Below are positions 29,789-41,142 of a DNA stretch of 64,000 nucleotides, in pieces. Where the stretch lies: assembly GCA_947456245.1 (NCBI GenBank), contig CANGPS010000003.1, forward strand, positions 1 to 64,000. Direction: 5' to 3'. The notes beneath the pieces are model-generated. The model saw only the letters and a list, made by a program, of their open reading frames with translations. It searched no databases and had not been told where the DNA came from. Position 1 is the stretch's first letter; every line of letters starts with the position of its first letter. This stretch comes from Acidimicrobiaceae bacterium (GTDB lineage: Bacteria; Actinomycetota; Acidimicrobiia; Acidimicrobiales; RAAP-2). Both the position numbers and the translations under genes were made by a program.

Positions 29789-30848
29789 CGCCCTCGGTGA
29801 GCTGCCGTGCCCGCTTGGCGGCCATGAGGGCGTCGACGATCTCATCGAGATCCCCGTTGAGCACGGCGTCGAGCTTGTAAAGGGTCAGGTTGATCCGGTG
29901 GTCGGTCACCCGACTCTCCTTGAAGTTGTACGTCCGGATCTTCTCGGCCCGGCCGCCGCCGCCGACCTGGGACCGGCGCAGGTCGCCCGCCTCGGCTGCC
30001 GCTGCGTCCTGGGCGGCCTTGAGCAGGCGGCTGCGCAGGACGAGCATGGCCTTGGCCCGGTTCTGGATCTGGCTCTTCTCGTCCTGCATGGCGACCACGA
30101 TCCCGGTCGGCACGTGGGTGATCCGCACGGCGGAGTCGGTGGTGTTCACGCTCTGCCCACCGGGGCCGCTGGACCGGTACACGTCGATCTTGAGGTCGTT
30201 CGGATCGACATCGACGTCGACCTCCTCTGCCTCGGGCAGGACCATGACCGTCGCGGACGAGGTGTGGACGCGGCCCTTGGACTCGGTGACGGGGACGCGC
30301 TGGACGCGGTGGACCCCGCCCTCGTGCTCGAAGCGGGTCCAGGCCTCGGCACCGCTGATCTTGAAGACCACCTCATCGAGGCCATCGCGCTCGGAGGCGT
30401 GCTCCTCGATCACCTCGACCTTGAACCCCCGGTTGGCGGCGTAGCGCAGGTACATGTCGTAGAGGTCACGGGCGAACAGGTTCGCCTCCTCGCCGCCCTC
30501 GGCCCCCCGGATCTCGACGATGACCGCACGTCCGTCGTTGGGATCCTTCGGCAGCAGCAGGCCCTGGAGGGCGTCCTCGATGGTCGCCACGGCCTGGGTG
30601 GCGCGGTCGAGCTCGCCGCGCATCTCGTCGCGCTCGTCAGGCTCGGCGCCCTCGAAGAGCTCGGCAGCCACCTCGACGTCCTCGCGTGCCGATCGGAGCT
30701 GGCGGTAGGTGCCGACGATCTCGGAGAGCTCCTTGTGCCGGCGCGAGAGGTCGCGCAGCAGGTTCGGGTCCGCCGAGGTGGCGGGCTCCATGAGGCGCGC
30801 CTCGACGGCGGCGAACTCCTCTTCGATCGCGTCGAGACGCTCGTCCAT
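29781..30848 (-). CDS. prfA: Peptide chain release factor 1
   Basis: GGQSVNTTDSAVRITHVPTG, NFKESRVTDHRI. Confidence 0.97.
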   Translation of the reverse strand: MDERLDAIEEEFAAVEARLMEPATSADPNLLRDLSRRHKELSEIVGTYRQLRSAREDVEVAAELFEGAEPDERDEMRGELDRATQAVATIEDALQGLLLPKDPNDGRAVIVEIRGAEGGEEANLFARDLYDMYLRYAANRGFKVEVIEEHASERDGLDEVVFKISGAEAWTRFEHEGGVHRVQRVPVTESKGRVHTSSATVMVLPEAEEVDVDVDPNDLKIDVYRSSGPGGQSVNTTDSAVRITHVPTGIVVAMQDEKSQIQNRAKAMLVLRSRLLKAAQDAAAAEAGDLRRSQVGGGGRAEKIRTYNFKESRVTDHRINLTLYKLDAVLNGDLDEIVDALMAAKRARQLTEGDA

Positions 30849-30885
30849 GGTCGCCCTGGGCGCGCCAGCGCTCAGGGCCTCCGAA

Positions 30886-31110
30886 TCAGGACTGGGGCGT
30901 CTTGGCGGTCTTGCGGACGCCGTAGCGACGGTTGTAGCGCTCGACGCGGCCACCGGAGTCCACCAGCTTCTGCTTGCCGGTGAAGAACGGGTGGCACTCG
31001 TTGCACAGCTCGGAGCGCAGCTCGGGCTTGGTCGACCGGGTCGTGAACGTGTTGCCACACGAGCACTGGACGTTCGCAGCTTCGTACGTGGGGTGGATGT
31101 CAGCCTTCAT
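30886..31110 (-). CDS. rpmE: 50S ribosomal protein L31 (Zn-ligand type)
   Basis: [36 protein letters not shown]. Confidence 0.97.
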   Translation of the reverse strand: MKADIHPTYEAANVQCSCGNTFTTRSTKPELRSELCNECHPFFTGKQKLVDSGGRVERYNRRYGVRKTAKTPQS

Positions 31111-31163
31111 GATTCGCTCCTCCGATGGTGCGGGATGCAAGTGTAGCGGAGAGGGAGACGGCC

Positions 31164-32837
31164 TCAGCCGTTGCCCTGCCCCTTGGCGATCTCGGCCAAG
31201 AACTCGTCGTTCGACTTGGTGGACTTGATCTTGTCCATGAGCAGCTCGAGGCCGGCCGCAGCCGAGCCCTCCGAGGCCAGTGCGTTGAGCACCCGGCGCA
31301 GCTTCCAGACCTGCTGGAGCTGACCGCGCTCGAAGAGGAGCTCCTCGTGCCGCGTCGAGCTGGCGTTGACGTCGATCGACGGGTAGAGGCGGCGCTCGGC
31401 GAGCCGGCGGTCGAGCCGCAGCTCCATGTTGCCGGTGCCCTTGAACTCCTCGAAGATCACCTCGTCCATCTTCGATCCCGTGTCGACGAGTGCGGTGGCG
31501 ATGATCGTCAGTGAGCCACCCTCCTCGATGTTCCTCGCAGCACCGAAGAACTTCTTCGGAGGGTAGAGGGCTCCGGAGTCCACACCACCAGACATGATCC
31601 GGCCGGACTGCGGGGCGGCGATGTTGTAGGCACGCGCCAGGCGGGTGATGCCGTCGAGGATGATCACGACGTCCTTGCCCATCTCCACGAGCCGCTTGGC
31701 TCGCTCGATGGTCAGCTCGGCCACGTGGGTGTGCTCGTCGGAGGGACGATCGAAGGTCGAGGCGATGACCTCGCCCTTGACGCTGCGGCGCATGTCGGTG
31801 ACCTCTTCAGGCCGCTCGTCGACGAGCAGGACCATGAGGTGGACCTCAGGGTTGTTGGCCTCGATCGAGTGGGCGATCTGCTTGACCACCGTGGTCTTGC
31901 CTGCCTTGGGCGGAGAGACGATGAGGCCGCGCTGGCCCTTGCCGATCGGGCTGAGCAGGTCGACGATGCGGGCGGTGAGGTTGGCCTCGTCGCCCTGGCG
32001 CTCGAGGACGAGCTTCTCGTCCGGGAACAGCGGGGTCAGGTCTTCGAAGCGGCGGCGGCTGCGCGCCTCCTCGGTGTCCATGCCCGACACCGTGTCGATC
32101 CGGATCAGTGCCGGGTACTTCTCGTTGCTGCCCGCCGGTCGGAAGGCACCCTCGATGGCGTCGCCCTTGCGGAGCGAGAACTTCCGGGCCTGGCTGATCG
32201 AGACGTAGACGTCCTTGCTCGACGGCAGGTAGCCCTCGACGCGCAGGAAGCCGTAGCCCTCGTCGCGCAGGTCCAGCAGGCCGCGGCACTCGATGAGCTC
32301 GCCCTGGTACGGGGTGTCGGCGCCACCCTGGAGGTCGCGCTCACCGCCACCACCTCGACCATCGCGGTCGCGGCCGCGACGGCGGTTGCGGTTGCGACGG
32401 TTGCCCGGCTCGGCGTTGCCACCACCCTGGTTCTGGTTCTGGTTCTGACGGTCACGGTTCTGGCCGCCACCCTGGTGCTGGCCGCCGCCCTGCCCCTGGT
32501 TCCCACGGCGATCGCCGGCGTCGCGCTGGGCGTCTCCGGCCTGCGTCTCGCCCGAGGAGTCCGCCGACGGGGTCGCCGGAGCCTCCTGGGTCGCGTCCGC
32601 GTCGTCGGACTGCGGGGCCTTCGACCGAGGTGCCCTCGCCGGACGATCGGCACGATCCTCGGACGGAGCGGCGGCCGGGGACTCGGAGACGCCTGCGGCC
32701 TCGAGGATCCCGGAGATCAGGTCGGCCTTCTTCATGCGGCTCGTCGTCTTGACGCTGAGCTGCTCGGCGATGGTCTGGAGCTCGGTGCGCTCCTTGGATT
32801 CGAGGACGGAACGTCCAAGCTGAACATCGGAAGTCAT
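31164..32837 (-). CDS. rho: Transcription termination factor Rho with long low-complexity N-terminal insertion
   Basis: [37 protein letters not shown]-terminal Gln/Asn/Gly/Arg-rich tract. Confidence 0.97.
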   Translation of the reverse strand: MTSDVQLGRSVLESKERTELQTIAEQLSVKTTSRMKKADLISGILEAAGVSESPAAAPSEDRADRPARAPRSKAPQSDDADATQEAPATPSADSSGETQAGDAQRDAGDRRGNQGQGGGQHQGGGQNRDRQNQNQNQGGGNAEPGNRRNRNRRRGRDRDGRGGGGERDLQGGADTPYQGELIECRGLLDLRDEGYGFLRVEGYLPSSKDVYVSISQARKFSLRKGDAIEGAFRPAGSNEKYPALIRIDTVSGMDTEEARSRRRFEDLTPLFPDEKLVLERQGDEANLTARIVDLLSPIGKGQRGLIVSPPKAGKTTVVKQIAHSIEANNPEVHLMVLLVDERPEEVTDMRRSVKGEVIASTFDRPSDEHTHVAELTIERAKRLVEMGKDVVIILDGITRLARAYNIAAPQSGRIMSGGVDSGALYPPKKFFGAARNIEEGGSLTIIATALVDTGSKMDEVIFEEFKGTGNMELRLDRRLAERRLYPSIDVNASSTRHEELLFERGQLQQVWKLRRVLNALASEGSAAAGLELLMDKIKSTKSNDEFLAEIAKGQGNG

Positions 32838-33054
32838 GTGCTTCCACTCTCCTCTCTTCCGTCCTTCGGGCGACGCCCGCAAGGGTCAGGAAGAAGATCA
32901 GGGGCAGAGAACAGCGGATCGCTGGTCTCCGTACAACGTGCTCCTCGGCGCCACTGGAGTCGTCCAGATGGCCTTCGTCGAACGGAACGCTCGACGCCCC
33001 CCGAGGGAGTACACCGCTGACCTTAGCGGCGCGAGCGCCCCAAGCGCAACGCGA

Positions 33055-34092
33055 TCAGACCTTGAGGGCCGAGAGGATTGCGCCCATCTCCGGCTCGATG
33101 GTCACCGGGACCTCGATCTGGCTGATGGCCCGGTCCGGGTCCTTGAGGCCGTTGCCCGTGAGCACGCACACCACGGTCGACCCCTCGGGGACGCCGACCT
33201 TGAGCATTCCGGCCACCGAGGCCGCAGAGGCGGGCTCGCAGAAGACGGACTCCTCAGTCGCCAGCATGCGGTACGCCACGAGGATCTCCTCGTCCGTCAC
33301 CATGTCGATGGCCCCTCCAGAGTCGGTCGCCGCCTCGATGGCCGACTCCCAGCTCGCCGGGTTGCCGATGCGGATCGCCGTGGCGATCGTCTCAGGCCGC
33401 TCGACGACGTGGCCGAGCACGATCGGGGCAGACCCGGCGGCCTGGAACCCGCGCATCTGGGGAAGCTTCGACGACCGGCCGGCGGCGTGGTACTCCCGGT
33501 AGCCCTTCCAGTAGGCCGTGATGTTGCCGGCGTTGCCCACCGGGATGAAGTGCTGGTCGGGGGCGTCGCCGAGTGCGTCGACGATCTCGAAGGCACCCGT
33601 CTTCTGGCCCTCGATCCGATAGGGGTTGATCGAGTTCACGACGGTGATGGGCGCGTGGTTCGGCAGGTCGCGCACGATGTCGAGGGCCTGGTCGAAGTTG
33701 CCGCGGATCTGGAGCACCTTGGCGCCGTGGATCAGGGCCTGGGCCAGCTTGCCCAGCGCGATCGCCCCGTCGGGGATCAAGACGGCCGAGGTCATCCCCG
33801 CCCGGGCTGCGTAGGCGGCAGCCGAGGCCGAGGTATTCCCGGTCGATGCGCACACGACGGCCTTGGCGCCCTCCTCGTGGGCCTTGGTGATCGCCATGGT
33901 CATGCCGCGGTCCTTGAAGGAACCCGTCGGGTTCGCGCCCTCGATCTTGAGGAGCACCCGAGCCCCGACCCGCTCCGAGATCCTCGGCGCCTCGAGCAGC
34001 GGCGTGTCTCCCTCGAGCAGGGTCACCACGGGGGTGGTGTCGCTGACCGGCAGGTGCACCCGGTACTCCTCGATCAGTCCTCGCCAGGCCAT
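33055..34092 (-). CDS. thrC: Threonine synthase
   Basis: [18 protein letters not shown] motif; follows hom. Confidence 0.93.
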   Translation of the reverse strand: MAWRGLIEEYRVHLPVSDTTPVVTLLEGDTPLLEAPRISERVGARVLLKIEGANPTGSFKDRGMTMAITKAHEEGAKAVVCASTGNTSASAAAYAARAGMTSAVLIPDGAIALGKLAQALIHGAKVLQIRGNFDQALDIVRDLPNHAPITVVNSINPYRIEGQKTGAFEIVDALGDAPDQHFIPVGNAGNITAYWKGYREYHAAGRSSKLPQMRGFQAAGSAPIVLGHVVERPETIATAIRIGNPASWESAIEAATDSGGAIDMVTDEEILVAYRMLATEESVFCEPASAASVAGMLKVGVPEGSTVVCVLTGNGLKDPDRAISQIEVPVTIEPEMGAILSALKV

Positions 34093-35417
34093 CAGAACCC
34101 TTCCTCGTCGCTGCCGATCACCCGCAGGACGCCGCCGACCGAGTCGACGGCGTCGACGGTGTCGAGCGCCGCCAAGGTGGCGGCCATGTCCCGCTCGGTG
34201 GCGGCATGGGTCAAGAAGATCAGGCGGGCCTCGTCACCGAGACCGACCTGCTCCATCGAACGGATCGAGATCCGGTTGTCGCCGAACGCCGTGGCCACGG
34301 CGGCGAGCACGCCAGGGCGATCGGCCACGTCGATCGAGAGGTAGAAGGCGCTGCGCAGCTCGTCGAGTCCCACCGGGACCCGGTCCATGGTCGAGATCGG
34401 CGTCGGTGCGCTGGTTCCCGACAGCCGACGACGGGCGGCGTCGATGATGTCGCCGAGGACGGCCGAGGCGGTGGGCTTGCCCCCGGCCCCCTGTCCGTAG
34501 AGCATCACCGGCCCCGAGGCCTCTCCCTCGATGAAGACGGCGTTGAAGGCCCCACCCACCGCGGCCAGCGGATGATCGATCGACACCATCGTCGGGTGCA
34601 CCCGGGCCGAGATCTCACCGTCGCCGACCCGCTCGGCGATCGCCAGGAGCTTGACGGCGAATCCGAGGTGCCGGGCGAAGGCGACGTCCACGTCCCTGAC
34701 CGAGGTGATCCCCTCACGGTGCACGGCATCGAGCGGCACCGGGCAGCCGAAGGCCAGGCGGGCCAGGATCGCCGCCTTGGCTGCTGCGTCGAAGCCCTCC
34801 ACGTCAGCCGTCGGGTCCGCCTCGGCGTAGCCCAGCGCCTGGGCCTCGGCCAGCACCTCGCCGTAGGACGAGCCGCGCTCGGCCATGGTCGAGAGGATGA
34901 AGTTGGTGGTCCCGTTGACGATGCCCATGACCCGGGTGATCTGCTCGCCGGCGAAGGACTCGCGCAGGGTGCGGATGACCGGCACCACGCCACCGACTGC
35001 CGCCTCGAAGCCCAGGTCGGTCCCGTGGGCCGCGGCCAGGTCGCCGAGCTCGAGACCACGGTCGGCCAGGAGGGCCTTGTTGCCCGTCACCACCGGGATG
35101 CCACGCGACAGGGCCGAGGAGATCAGCGACCCCGCCGGCTCGAGGCCCCCCATGAGCTCGACCACGAGGTCGACGTCGTCGCGCCCGACGAGGGCTGCAG
35201 CGTCCTCGGTCAGGAGCTCCTGGGCCAGGTGGGGCGCCGATGGTCGGGGCTTGCTGGCGTCTGACACCGCCACACCGACGATCTCGAGGCGAGCTCCGGC
35301 ACGGGTGGCGAGGTCGTCGGCTCCCGCAGGGTCGAGCAGCAGCTCGACGAGGGCCGCGCCGACGTTGCCGCAGCCAAGGATGGCGATCCTGATGACGGGA
35401 AGGGACGACGCCGGCAC
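34092..35417 (-). CDS. hom: Homoserine dehydrogenase (with C-terminal ACT domain)
   Basis: [36 protein letters not shown] overlap with thrC. Confidence 0.95.
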   Translation of the reverse strand: MPASSLPVIRIAILGCGNVGAALVELLLDPAGADDLATRAGARLEIVGVAVSDASKPRPSAPHLAQELLTEDAAALVGRDDVDLVVELMGGLEPAGSLISSALSRGIPVVTGNKALLADRGLELGDLAAAHGTDLGFEAAVGGVVPVIRTLRESFAGEQITRVMGIVNGTTNFILSTMAERGSSYGEVLAEAQALGYAEADPTADVEGFDAAAKAAILARLAFGCPVPLDAVHREGITSVRDVDVAFARHLGFAVKLLAIAERVGDGEISARVHPTMVSIDHPLAAVGGAFNAVFIEGEASGPVMLYGQGAGGKPTASAVLGDIIDAARRRLSGTSAPTPISTMDRVPVGLDELRSAFYLSIDVADRPGVLAAVATAFGDNRISIRSMEQVGLGDEARLIFLTHAATERDMAATLAALDTVDAVDSVGGVLRVIGSDEEGF

Positions 35418-35457
35418 ACCGCGAGGCTACTCCGCCGCACCTGCGTGCCCGCTGCGC

Positions 35458-36759
35458 TCAGACGTCGAGGCTGGCGAGGTCCTCGTAGGTCTCGCGCCGC
35501 ACCACCACCCGAGCGATGCCGTCTGCGACGAAGACGACCGCCGGTCGCGGGACCTTGTTGTAGGTCGAGGCCATCGAGTAGCCGTAGGCACCGGTCACCG
35601 GCGTGGCCAGCAGGCTGCCGACGCCGATCGCGGGCGGGACCTGCGCCTCGGGGAGGATCACATCGCCGCTCTCGCAGTGCTTGCCCACCACCCGTGCCAC
35701 ACGGGAGCGCACCGCCCGCACGTCCGCCGGGTCGAAGGCCTCGTAGCCGCTGCCGTAGAGGACCGGTCGCGGGTTGTCGCTCATCCCGCCATCGACTGCC
35801 AGGTACGTGCGGATCCCGGCCACCTCCTTGATCGTCCCCACCCGGTAGACGGTGAGCGCGGCCTGCGCCACGATCGAGCGACCGGGCTCGGCGGTGATCG
35901 TGACCTCTGGGGCCACCCCACGGGACCGGAGGGCGGCGATGGTGCCCTCAGCCCACTCGGTCAGGCTCGGTGCCTCCTCGCCCACCACATAGGCCACACC
36001 GAGACCGCCGCCGACGCACAACTCATCGAGTCCGAGGGGGATGAAGAAGTCGGCGAGGACCTCGGCGGCCCGAGCGAAGGAGCCGGTGTCGAACACCTGG
36101 CTTCCGATGTGCGCGTGGATGCCCTTGAGCTCGATCGCCGACGACGCTCGGAGGCGCTCGAGCGCCACCTCGGCGGCCCCTGACGCGATCGAGAGCCCGA
36201 ACTTCGAGTCCTCCTGGCCTGTCTGGACGAACTCGTGGGTGTGGACCTCCACGCCCGGGGTCACCCGGAGCAGCACCGGCACGTCCGCGCCCGGACCCGC
36301 GAGCTGCTCGATGCGGTCGATCTCGTCGAGCGAGTCGACGACGATGCGTCGAACGCCGGCCGAGATGGCCATGGCCAGCTCGTCGGAGGACTTGTTGTTG
36401 CCGTGGAGGACCACGCGGTCCGCCGGCACGCCGGCGGCCAGGACCGTCGCCAGCTCCCCGCCGCTGGCCACGTCGAGGTACAGGCCCTCCTCGTGGGCGA
36501 GCCGGGCCATGGCCTTGCAGAGGAAGGCCTTCGACGCGTAGGCGACCCCATCGCCGAACGCGGCCACCGCCTCCCGGCAACGGGCGCGAAGGTGCTCCTC
36601 GTCGTAGATGAACAGCGGGGTCCCGAGCTCCTCGGCCAGCGCCACGACGTCGCATCCGCCCACCTCGAGGTGCCCGTCGGCCCGCACGGTCGCCGTCATC
36701 GGCAGCAGGGATTCGGGGATCGGGACGGTCGGATCCGTCTGAATCGAGGGCGAGGCCAT
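35458..36759 (-). CDS. lysA: Diaminopimelate decarboxylase
   Basis: YASKAFLCKAMARL, GGGLGVAY, CESGDVI. Confidence 0.94.
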   Translation of the reverse strand: MASPSIQTDPTVPIPESLLPMTATVRADGHLEVGGCDVVALAEELGTPLFIYDEEHLRARCREAVAAFGDGVAYASKAFLCKAMARLAHEEGLYLDVASGGELATVLAAGVPADRVVLHGNNKSSDELAMAISAGVRRIVVDSLDEIDRIEQLAGPGADVPVLLRVTPGVEVHTHEFVQTGQEDSKFGLSIASGAAEVALERLRASSAIELKGIHAHIGSQVFDTGSFARAAEVLADFFIPLGLDELCVGGGLGVAYVVGEEAPSLTEWAEGTIAALRSRGVAPEVTITAEPGRSIVAQAALTVYRVGTIKEVAGIRTYLAVDGGMSDNPRPVLYGSGYEAFDPADVRAVRSRVARVVGKHCESGDVILPEAQVPPAIGVGSLLATPVTGAYGYSMASTYNKVPRPAVVFVADGIARVVVRRETYEDLASLDV

Positions 36760-36808
36760 GGGGCGAAGCGTAGAGCCTCGGCCATCAGGTGGACGGTACG
36801 ATCAGGCG

Positions 36809-38638
36809 GTGGCAGCGCACACGACGGAGACCCACGTCGCCGAGGTCGACCCGTCTCGAGATCGTCGCCAGGCGCTGTCGCTCGCGGCCTGCGTCGCCGC
36901 CTACCTCCTCCTCGGTGCCGTAGCCAACCTCCATGCCTGGATCGACGGAGCGGCAGGCACGCTGCAGTCCGGCGGGGGCATCGGTGACGTCGGCCAGAGC
37001 GTCTGGTTCCTCGGGTTCACCCCGAACTCGATCATCCACGGCCACCGCATCCTGACGACCGACTGGTTGAACGCCCCCTGGGGCTACAACCTGATGGCCA
37101 ACACCTCCATCGTCCTGCCGGCCGTCGCACTGGCTCCCGTGACCCTGCTGCTCGGTCCGATCGTGGCGTTCAATGCCGCGGTGGTCCTGGCCTTCGCAGG
37201 CTCGGCGACCGTGACGATGCTGGTCCTGCGTCGCTACACGACCTGGCTGCCGGCGGCCTTCGTCGGCGGGCTGCTCGCCGCCTTCTCCCCGGCCATGGCC
37301 ACCCAGGGGGCGCTCCACCTCCACCTGATCATCGAGGTCATCCCGCCGCTCGTCCTGCTCGTGCTCGACGAGATCCTCGTGCGCCAGCGGCATCGACCCT
37401 GGGCGCTCGGGGTCGGACTCGGCCTGTTGGCCACCGCCCAGCTCCTGATCTCCGCCGAGGTCCTCATGACCACCGGCCTGCTGGCCGGCGTCGGCATCGT
37501 CGCGCTCTGCCTCCTGCACCGCCGACAGGTGCACAGCCATCTCCCCGCTGCCTGGCGGGCGCTGGTCGTCGCCGCCGCCACCTTCGCGGCCACGGCCGCC
37601 TACCCGATCTGGGTGATGCTCCGGGGCCCGTGGAGCGTCACTGGACCCGTCCAGTCGCCGACCTACTCGCGCCAGCTCGCCTCAGACCTGCTCAGCTTCG
37701 TGCTGCCCACCTCGGGCCAGGCCATCGCACCGGCACGCGCCACGAAGATCACCGACGGCCTCGTCGGTGCCAACCTGGCGGAGAACGGCTCCTACCTCGG
37801 CGTCGTGCTGATCGTGGTGCTCGCCCTCATCGTGTGGCGGTGGCGACGCGTGCTCATCGTGCAGATCGCCGCCGTGGTGGGCGGGTCGGCGGCACTGCTC
37901 TCGCTCGGCGAGCGCCTCCACCTCCGCGGCCGTTCGCTCCACCTCCCCCTGCCCTTCGGCATCGTGTCGCGCATGCCGCTCCTCGACAGCGCCAGCGCCT
38001 CTCGGCTCGCCATCCCCGTCGGCCTGTGCGCCGGCATCCTGCTCGCCATCGGCATCGATCGCCTGCGAGCCGAGGGCCTCGGGACCCGCCTCCCCCCTGG
38101 CCTCCGAGCCGGACGGGTCGGTGTCGGGATCGCCGCCATGGCGCTCGTCTGGCTCGTCCCGTCCTGGCCCTACGTCAGCGCGCCCACCGACGTCCCCGCC
38201 TACTTCTCCGGCGGGGCGTCGTCATCGATCGCCCAGGGCTCGACGGTGCTCACCTACCCGACACCGCAGATCAAGACTCCGCACAACCAGGCGATGGTCT
38301 GGCAGGCCCTCGATCACATCCGCTGGCGCCTGGTCGGCTCCTATGGACACTCCCCCGGTCCCGACGGCCGAGCCGACAACGGCACCGAGCCCAGGCTCAT
38401 CCCCGCCCTCCTCGACGTGTGCACGACCGGCGCCACAGCCCCCACCCTGACGCCCCGGCTGGCCAGGGAGGTCCGAGCCGAGCTGGCGGCATGGCACGTC
38501 GGGACCATCGTGCTGACGGAGCGCACCCCGGGGATCTCGTGCGCGCGGTCCATCTTCCAGCGCGCCCTCGGCCGTCCCGCCCACCGGGTGGACGACGTGC
38601 TCGTCTACGCAGGCCTGCGACGGGGCCTCGCCCGCTGA
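36809..38638 (+). CDS. Polytopic membrane protein, GT-C glycosyltransferase-like
   Basis: Multiple TM helices; GTG start at 36809 selected (609 aa). Confidence 0.55.
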   Translation: MAAHTTETHVAEVDPSRDRRQALSLAACVAAYLLLGAVANLHAWIDGAAGTLQSGGGIGDVGQSVWFLGFTPNSIIHGHRILTTDWLNAPWGYNLMANTSIVLPAVALAPVTLLLGPIVAFNAAVVLAFAGSATVTMLVLRRYTTWLPAAFVGGLLAAFSPAMATQGALHLHLIIEVIPPLVLLVLDEILVRQRHRPWALGVGLGLLATAQLLISAEVLMTTGLLAGVGIVALCLLHRRQVHSHLPAAWRALVVAAATFAATAAYPIWVMLRGPWSVTGPVQSPTYSRQLASDLLSFVLPTSGQAIAPARATKITDGLVGANLAENGSYLGVVLIVVLALIVWRWRRVLIVQIAAVVGGSAALLSLGERLHLRGRSLHLPLPFGIVSRMPLLDSASASRLAIPVGLCAGILLAIGIDRLRAEGLGTRLPPGLRAGRVGVGIAAMALVWLVPSWPYVSAPTDVPAYFSGGASSSIAQGSTVLTYPTPQIKTPHNQAMVWQALDHIRWRLVGSYGHSPGPDGRADNGTEPRLIPALLDVCTTGATAPTLTPRLAREVRAELAAWHVGTIVLTERTPGISCARSIFQRALGRPAHRVDDVLVYAGLRRGLAR

Positions 38639-38684
38639 CCCACGAACCGGGCCCGGCAGGGGTCAGGTACGCTGTCGGGGCTAC

Positions 38685-38757
38685 GCCTCAGTAGCTCAGT
38701 GGATAGAGCACTGGCTTCCGGAGCCAGGTGTCGGGGGTTCGAATCCCTCCTGGGGCA
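38685..38757 (+). tRNA. tRNA-Arg (CCG anticodon), CCA not encoded
   Basis: Full cloverleaf: acceptor GCCTCAG/CTGGGGC, anticodon stem CTGGC/GCCAG with loop TTCCGGA, T arm GGGGGTTCGAATCCCTC. Confidence 0.95.
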
Positions 38758-38868
38758 CGCATCCGACCGAACCGCCGGTCGGCGGCAGCGTCGAGCACCT
38801 CCTCGGCCGCCCGCCCGGGACACGGTCGTGTCCACTGCTCGGCGGGGGCCCGGTGGCAGACTGAGGGC

Positions 38869-39444
38869 ATGATCCGTCGCCTCGCCCCCATCGCCACCAT
38901 CGTGCTCGCCCTCGGGGCCTCCGCCTGCAGCTCGTCCGCCTCGTCGACCTCCACGTCAACCACCGCGGCGAAGACCACGACGACGGCCAAGGCCTCGACC
39001 ACGACGACGAAGGCCACGACGACCACCGCCCCGGGCCCAGTGCGCTGCACCGCCTCGACCCTGTCGGTGACGGCCGGTGCGTCCAATGGCTCCGCCGGCC
39101 ACGTGAACACCCCCGTGATCTTCACCAACACCTCGAGTGCTCCCTGCACGCTCTACGGCTACCCCGGCGTGGCCGCCCTCGACGCCTCCGGCGCACAGGC
39201 GGCGCAGGCGACGCGCACCGCCACCCCCGGGCCCACCCACCTCGTCGTGGCTCCCGGCAGCACCGCATCGGCCATCGTGATCAACACGAGCATCCCGAGC
39301 GGCGACCAGACCACCTGCCCGACGTGGTCCGGACTCCTCGTCACCCCGCCCAACGACACCAAGTCGACCAAGCTCACCGTCGAGCTCCCCGGGTGCAACG
39401 GCTTCACGGTGAGCGCCGTGGTGGCCGGCTCGAACGGCATCTGA
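38869..39444 (+). CDS. Lipoprotein with Thr/Ser-rich linker and DUF4232-like domain
   Basis: Signal peptide with ASAC lipobox, TTTTAKASTTTTKATTTT tract, PVIFTNTSSAPCTLYGYPGVAALD. Confidence 0.75.
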   Translation: MIRRLAPIATIVLALGASACSSSASSTSTSTTAAKTTTTAKASTTTTKATTTTAPGPVRCTASTLSVTAGASNGSAGHVNTPVIFTNTSSAPCTLYGYPGVAALDASGAQAAQATRTATPGPTHLVVAPGSTASAIVINTSIPSGDQTTCPTWSGLLVTPPNDTKSTKLTVELPGCNGFTVSAVVAGSNGI

Positions 39445-39528
39445 TCGGGATCGTCGCCCCGAAGAGGGCCGAAGGTCCCTAGTCACAGGGCAGACAACCT
39501 GCCACGCTGCCTCCATGGCGGCACCATC

Positions 39529-39954
39529 ATGAGCGCAGCGGCTGAACTCGAGGTCCTCCAGGAGCCGCTGGGGCGCACCGAGTGCCTCGCCCTGCTCGAC
39601 CAGTCCTCCTTCGGGCGCCTGCTGCTGTCGGTGGACTGCCTTCCCTCGGCCCAGCCGGCGTTCATCACGCTGCTCGATGACGAGGTCCTCGCCCTGCTCG
39701 GACCGGGTCCTGAGCGCGAGGCCGCCGAGCGCGGCGACGTCGTCGCCCTGCAGGTCGACGGCACCGAGCCTGACGGCCACGCCGCCTGGTCCGTGCGGGT
39801 GACCGGTCAGGCGGCTGCCGTCCCCCTCACCGGCGTGCTGAGGGGACGACTGGCGTCCACTCGGCTCGCCCGGGCCCTCGGCGATGCCAGCACCCTGCTG
39901 CGGCTCCCCCTCGACCACGTCTCGGGCGAGCGCACCCGATGGGGCGCACACTGA
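39529..39954 (+). CDS. Pyridoxamine 5'-phosphate oxidase-like flavin-binding protein
   Basis: ECLALLDQSSFGRLLLSVDCLPSAQPAFITLLDDEV. Confidence 0.7.
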   Translation: MSAAAELEVLQEPLGRTECLALLDQSSFGRLLLSVDCLPSAQPAFITLLDDEVLALLGPGPEREAAERGDVVALQVDGTEPDGHAAWSVRVTGQAAAVPLTGVLRGRLASTRLARALGDASTLLRLPLDHVSGERTRWGAH

Positions 39955-39984
39955 TCGATCGAGGTGGCTCAGTAGGCTGATCGG

Positions 39985-41142
39985 GTGCCGTACCACCGGA
40001 TCACGGACCCCGCACGGCTCCAGGCGGTCATCGACGCAATCTTGACCATCGAGGTCGACGCGGATCTCGCCACCTTGCTGACCACGATCGTCGAGCAGGC
40101 AGCCGGGCTCGTCGGAGCACGCTACGGGGCGCTCGGCGTCCTCTCCGAGGACGGGACCAGCCTCTCGGAGTTCGTCACGGTCGGCCTCACCGCCCAGCAG
40201 CGGGCGGCCATCGGGAAGTTCCCGGTCGGCCACGGCATCCTCGGCACGGTCATCACCAACCCGGAGCCGCTGCGGGCCGAGCAGATCGCCGACGACCCCT
40301 CCACGGTGGGCTTCCCGGCCAACCACCCCGCCATGTCCACCTTCCTCGGCGTTCCGGTCCGGCTCGAGGGCGGGCAGGTGTTCGGGAACCTCTACCTCTG
40401 CGATCGCAGCGATGGCGAACCGTTCGACGACGAGGACGAAGCCCTCGTCGACTCCCTCGGCCGGGCAGCCGGCCTCGTGATCGACCGAGCCCGCCTGCGA
40501 CTCCTCGCCGAGGAGGTGGCGCTGTCCGAGGATCGCCAGCGCGTGGCGAGGGACCTCCACGACACGGTGATCCAACGGCTCTTCGCGGTCGGGCTCTCCC
40601 TCCAGGGCCTGGCGTCCTCCGGGCTTCCGGACGAGGCGACCCAGCGGCTCGATCGAGCCATCGACGACCTCGATGAGACCATCCGGCAGATCCGGTCCAC
40701 CATCTTCGCCATCTCGAGGCCCGAGGGCCCCTCGGCGTCGTCGCTGCGGCGCGAGGTCCTCGAGATCTGCGACGAGGTCTCGAGTCGCCTCGGCCTCGAC
40801 GTGACCGCAGCCCTGACGGGTCCGGTCGACCAGGTGGTCGGCCGCAACGCGGGCGACGGCGTCCTCGCCGTGCTGCGGGAGGCCCTGACGAACGTCGTGC
40901 GCCACGCCGGCGCCTCGAAGACGGAGGTGACCCTCGAAGTCTCGACCGACGCCCTCACGCTGACGGTGGCCGATGACGGTCAGGGCCTCACCCCAGCCTC
41001 GGGCTCGGGTGGCCGTGGCCTCGCCAACCTCGCCGCACGCGCCCAGGACCTCGGAGGGTGGTTCGACCTGTCGAGCGGGTCCGACGGCGGCACCGTCCTG
41101 CGGTGGCACATCACCGAGCTGAGCAAAGGAGATCCACGATGA
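39985..41142 (+). CDS. GAF-domain sensor histidine kinase, NarL/DevS type
   Basis: GAF (HPAMSTFLGVPVR...FGNLYLCD), ARDLHDTVIQRLFAVGLSLQ, HATPase DDGQGLTP. Confidence 0.88.
   Translation: MPYHRITDPARLQAVIDAILTIEVDADLATLLTTIVEQAAGLVGARYGALGVLSEDGTSLSEFVTVGLTAQQRAAIGKFPVGHGILGTVITNPEPLRAEQIADDPSTVGFPANHPAMSTFLGVPVRLEGGQVFGNLYLCDRSDGEPFDDEDEALVDSLGRAAGLVIDRARLRLLAEEVALSEDRQRVARDLHDTVIQRLFAVGLSLQGLASSGLPDEATQRLDRAIDDLDETIRQIRSTIFAISRPEGPSASSLRREVLEICDEVSSRLGLDVTAALTGPVDQVVGRNAGDGVLAVLREALTNVVRHAGASKTEVTLEVSTDALTLTVADDGQGLTPASGSGGRGLANLAARAQDLGGWFDLSSGSDGGTVLRWHITELSKGDPR

Noticed and set aside
32425-32470. GGTTCT tandem repeat as a contingency/phase-variable locus
   Set aside because: Units are 6 bp and in-frame within rho, so length changes would not switch expression; better explained as low-complexity coding sequence.
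38605-39149. Minus-strand ORFs with GGIRTPDTWLRKPVLYPLSY / DSNPRHLAPEASALSTELL
   Set aside because: Classic spurious peptides produced by translating the antisense of a tRNA gene (tRNA-Arg at 38685-38757).
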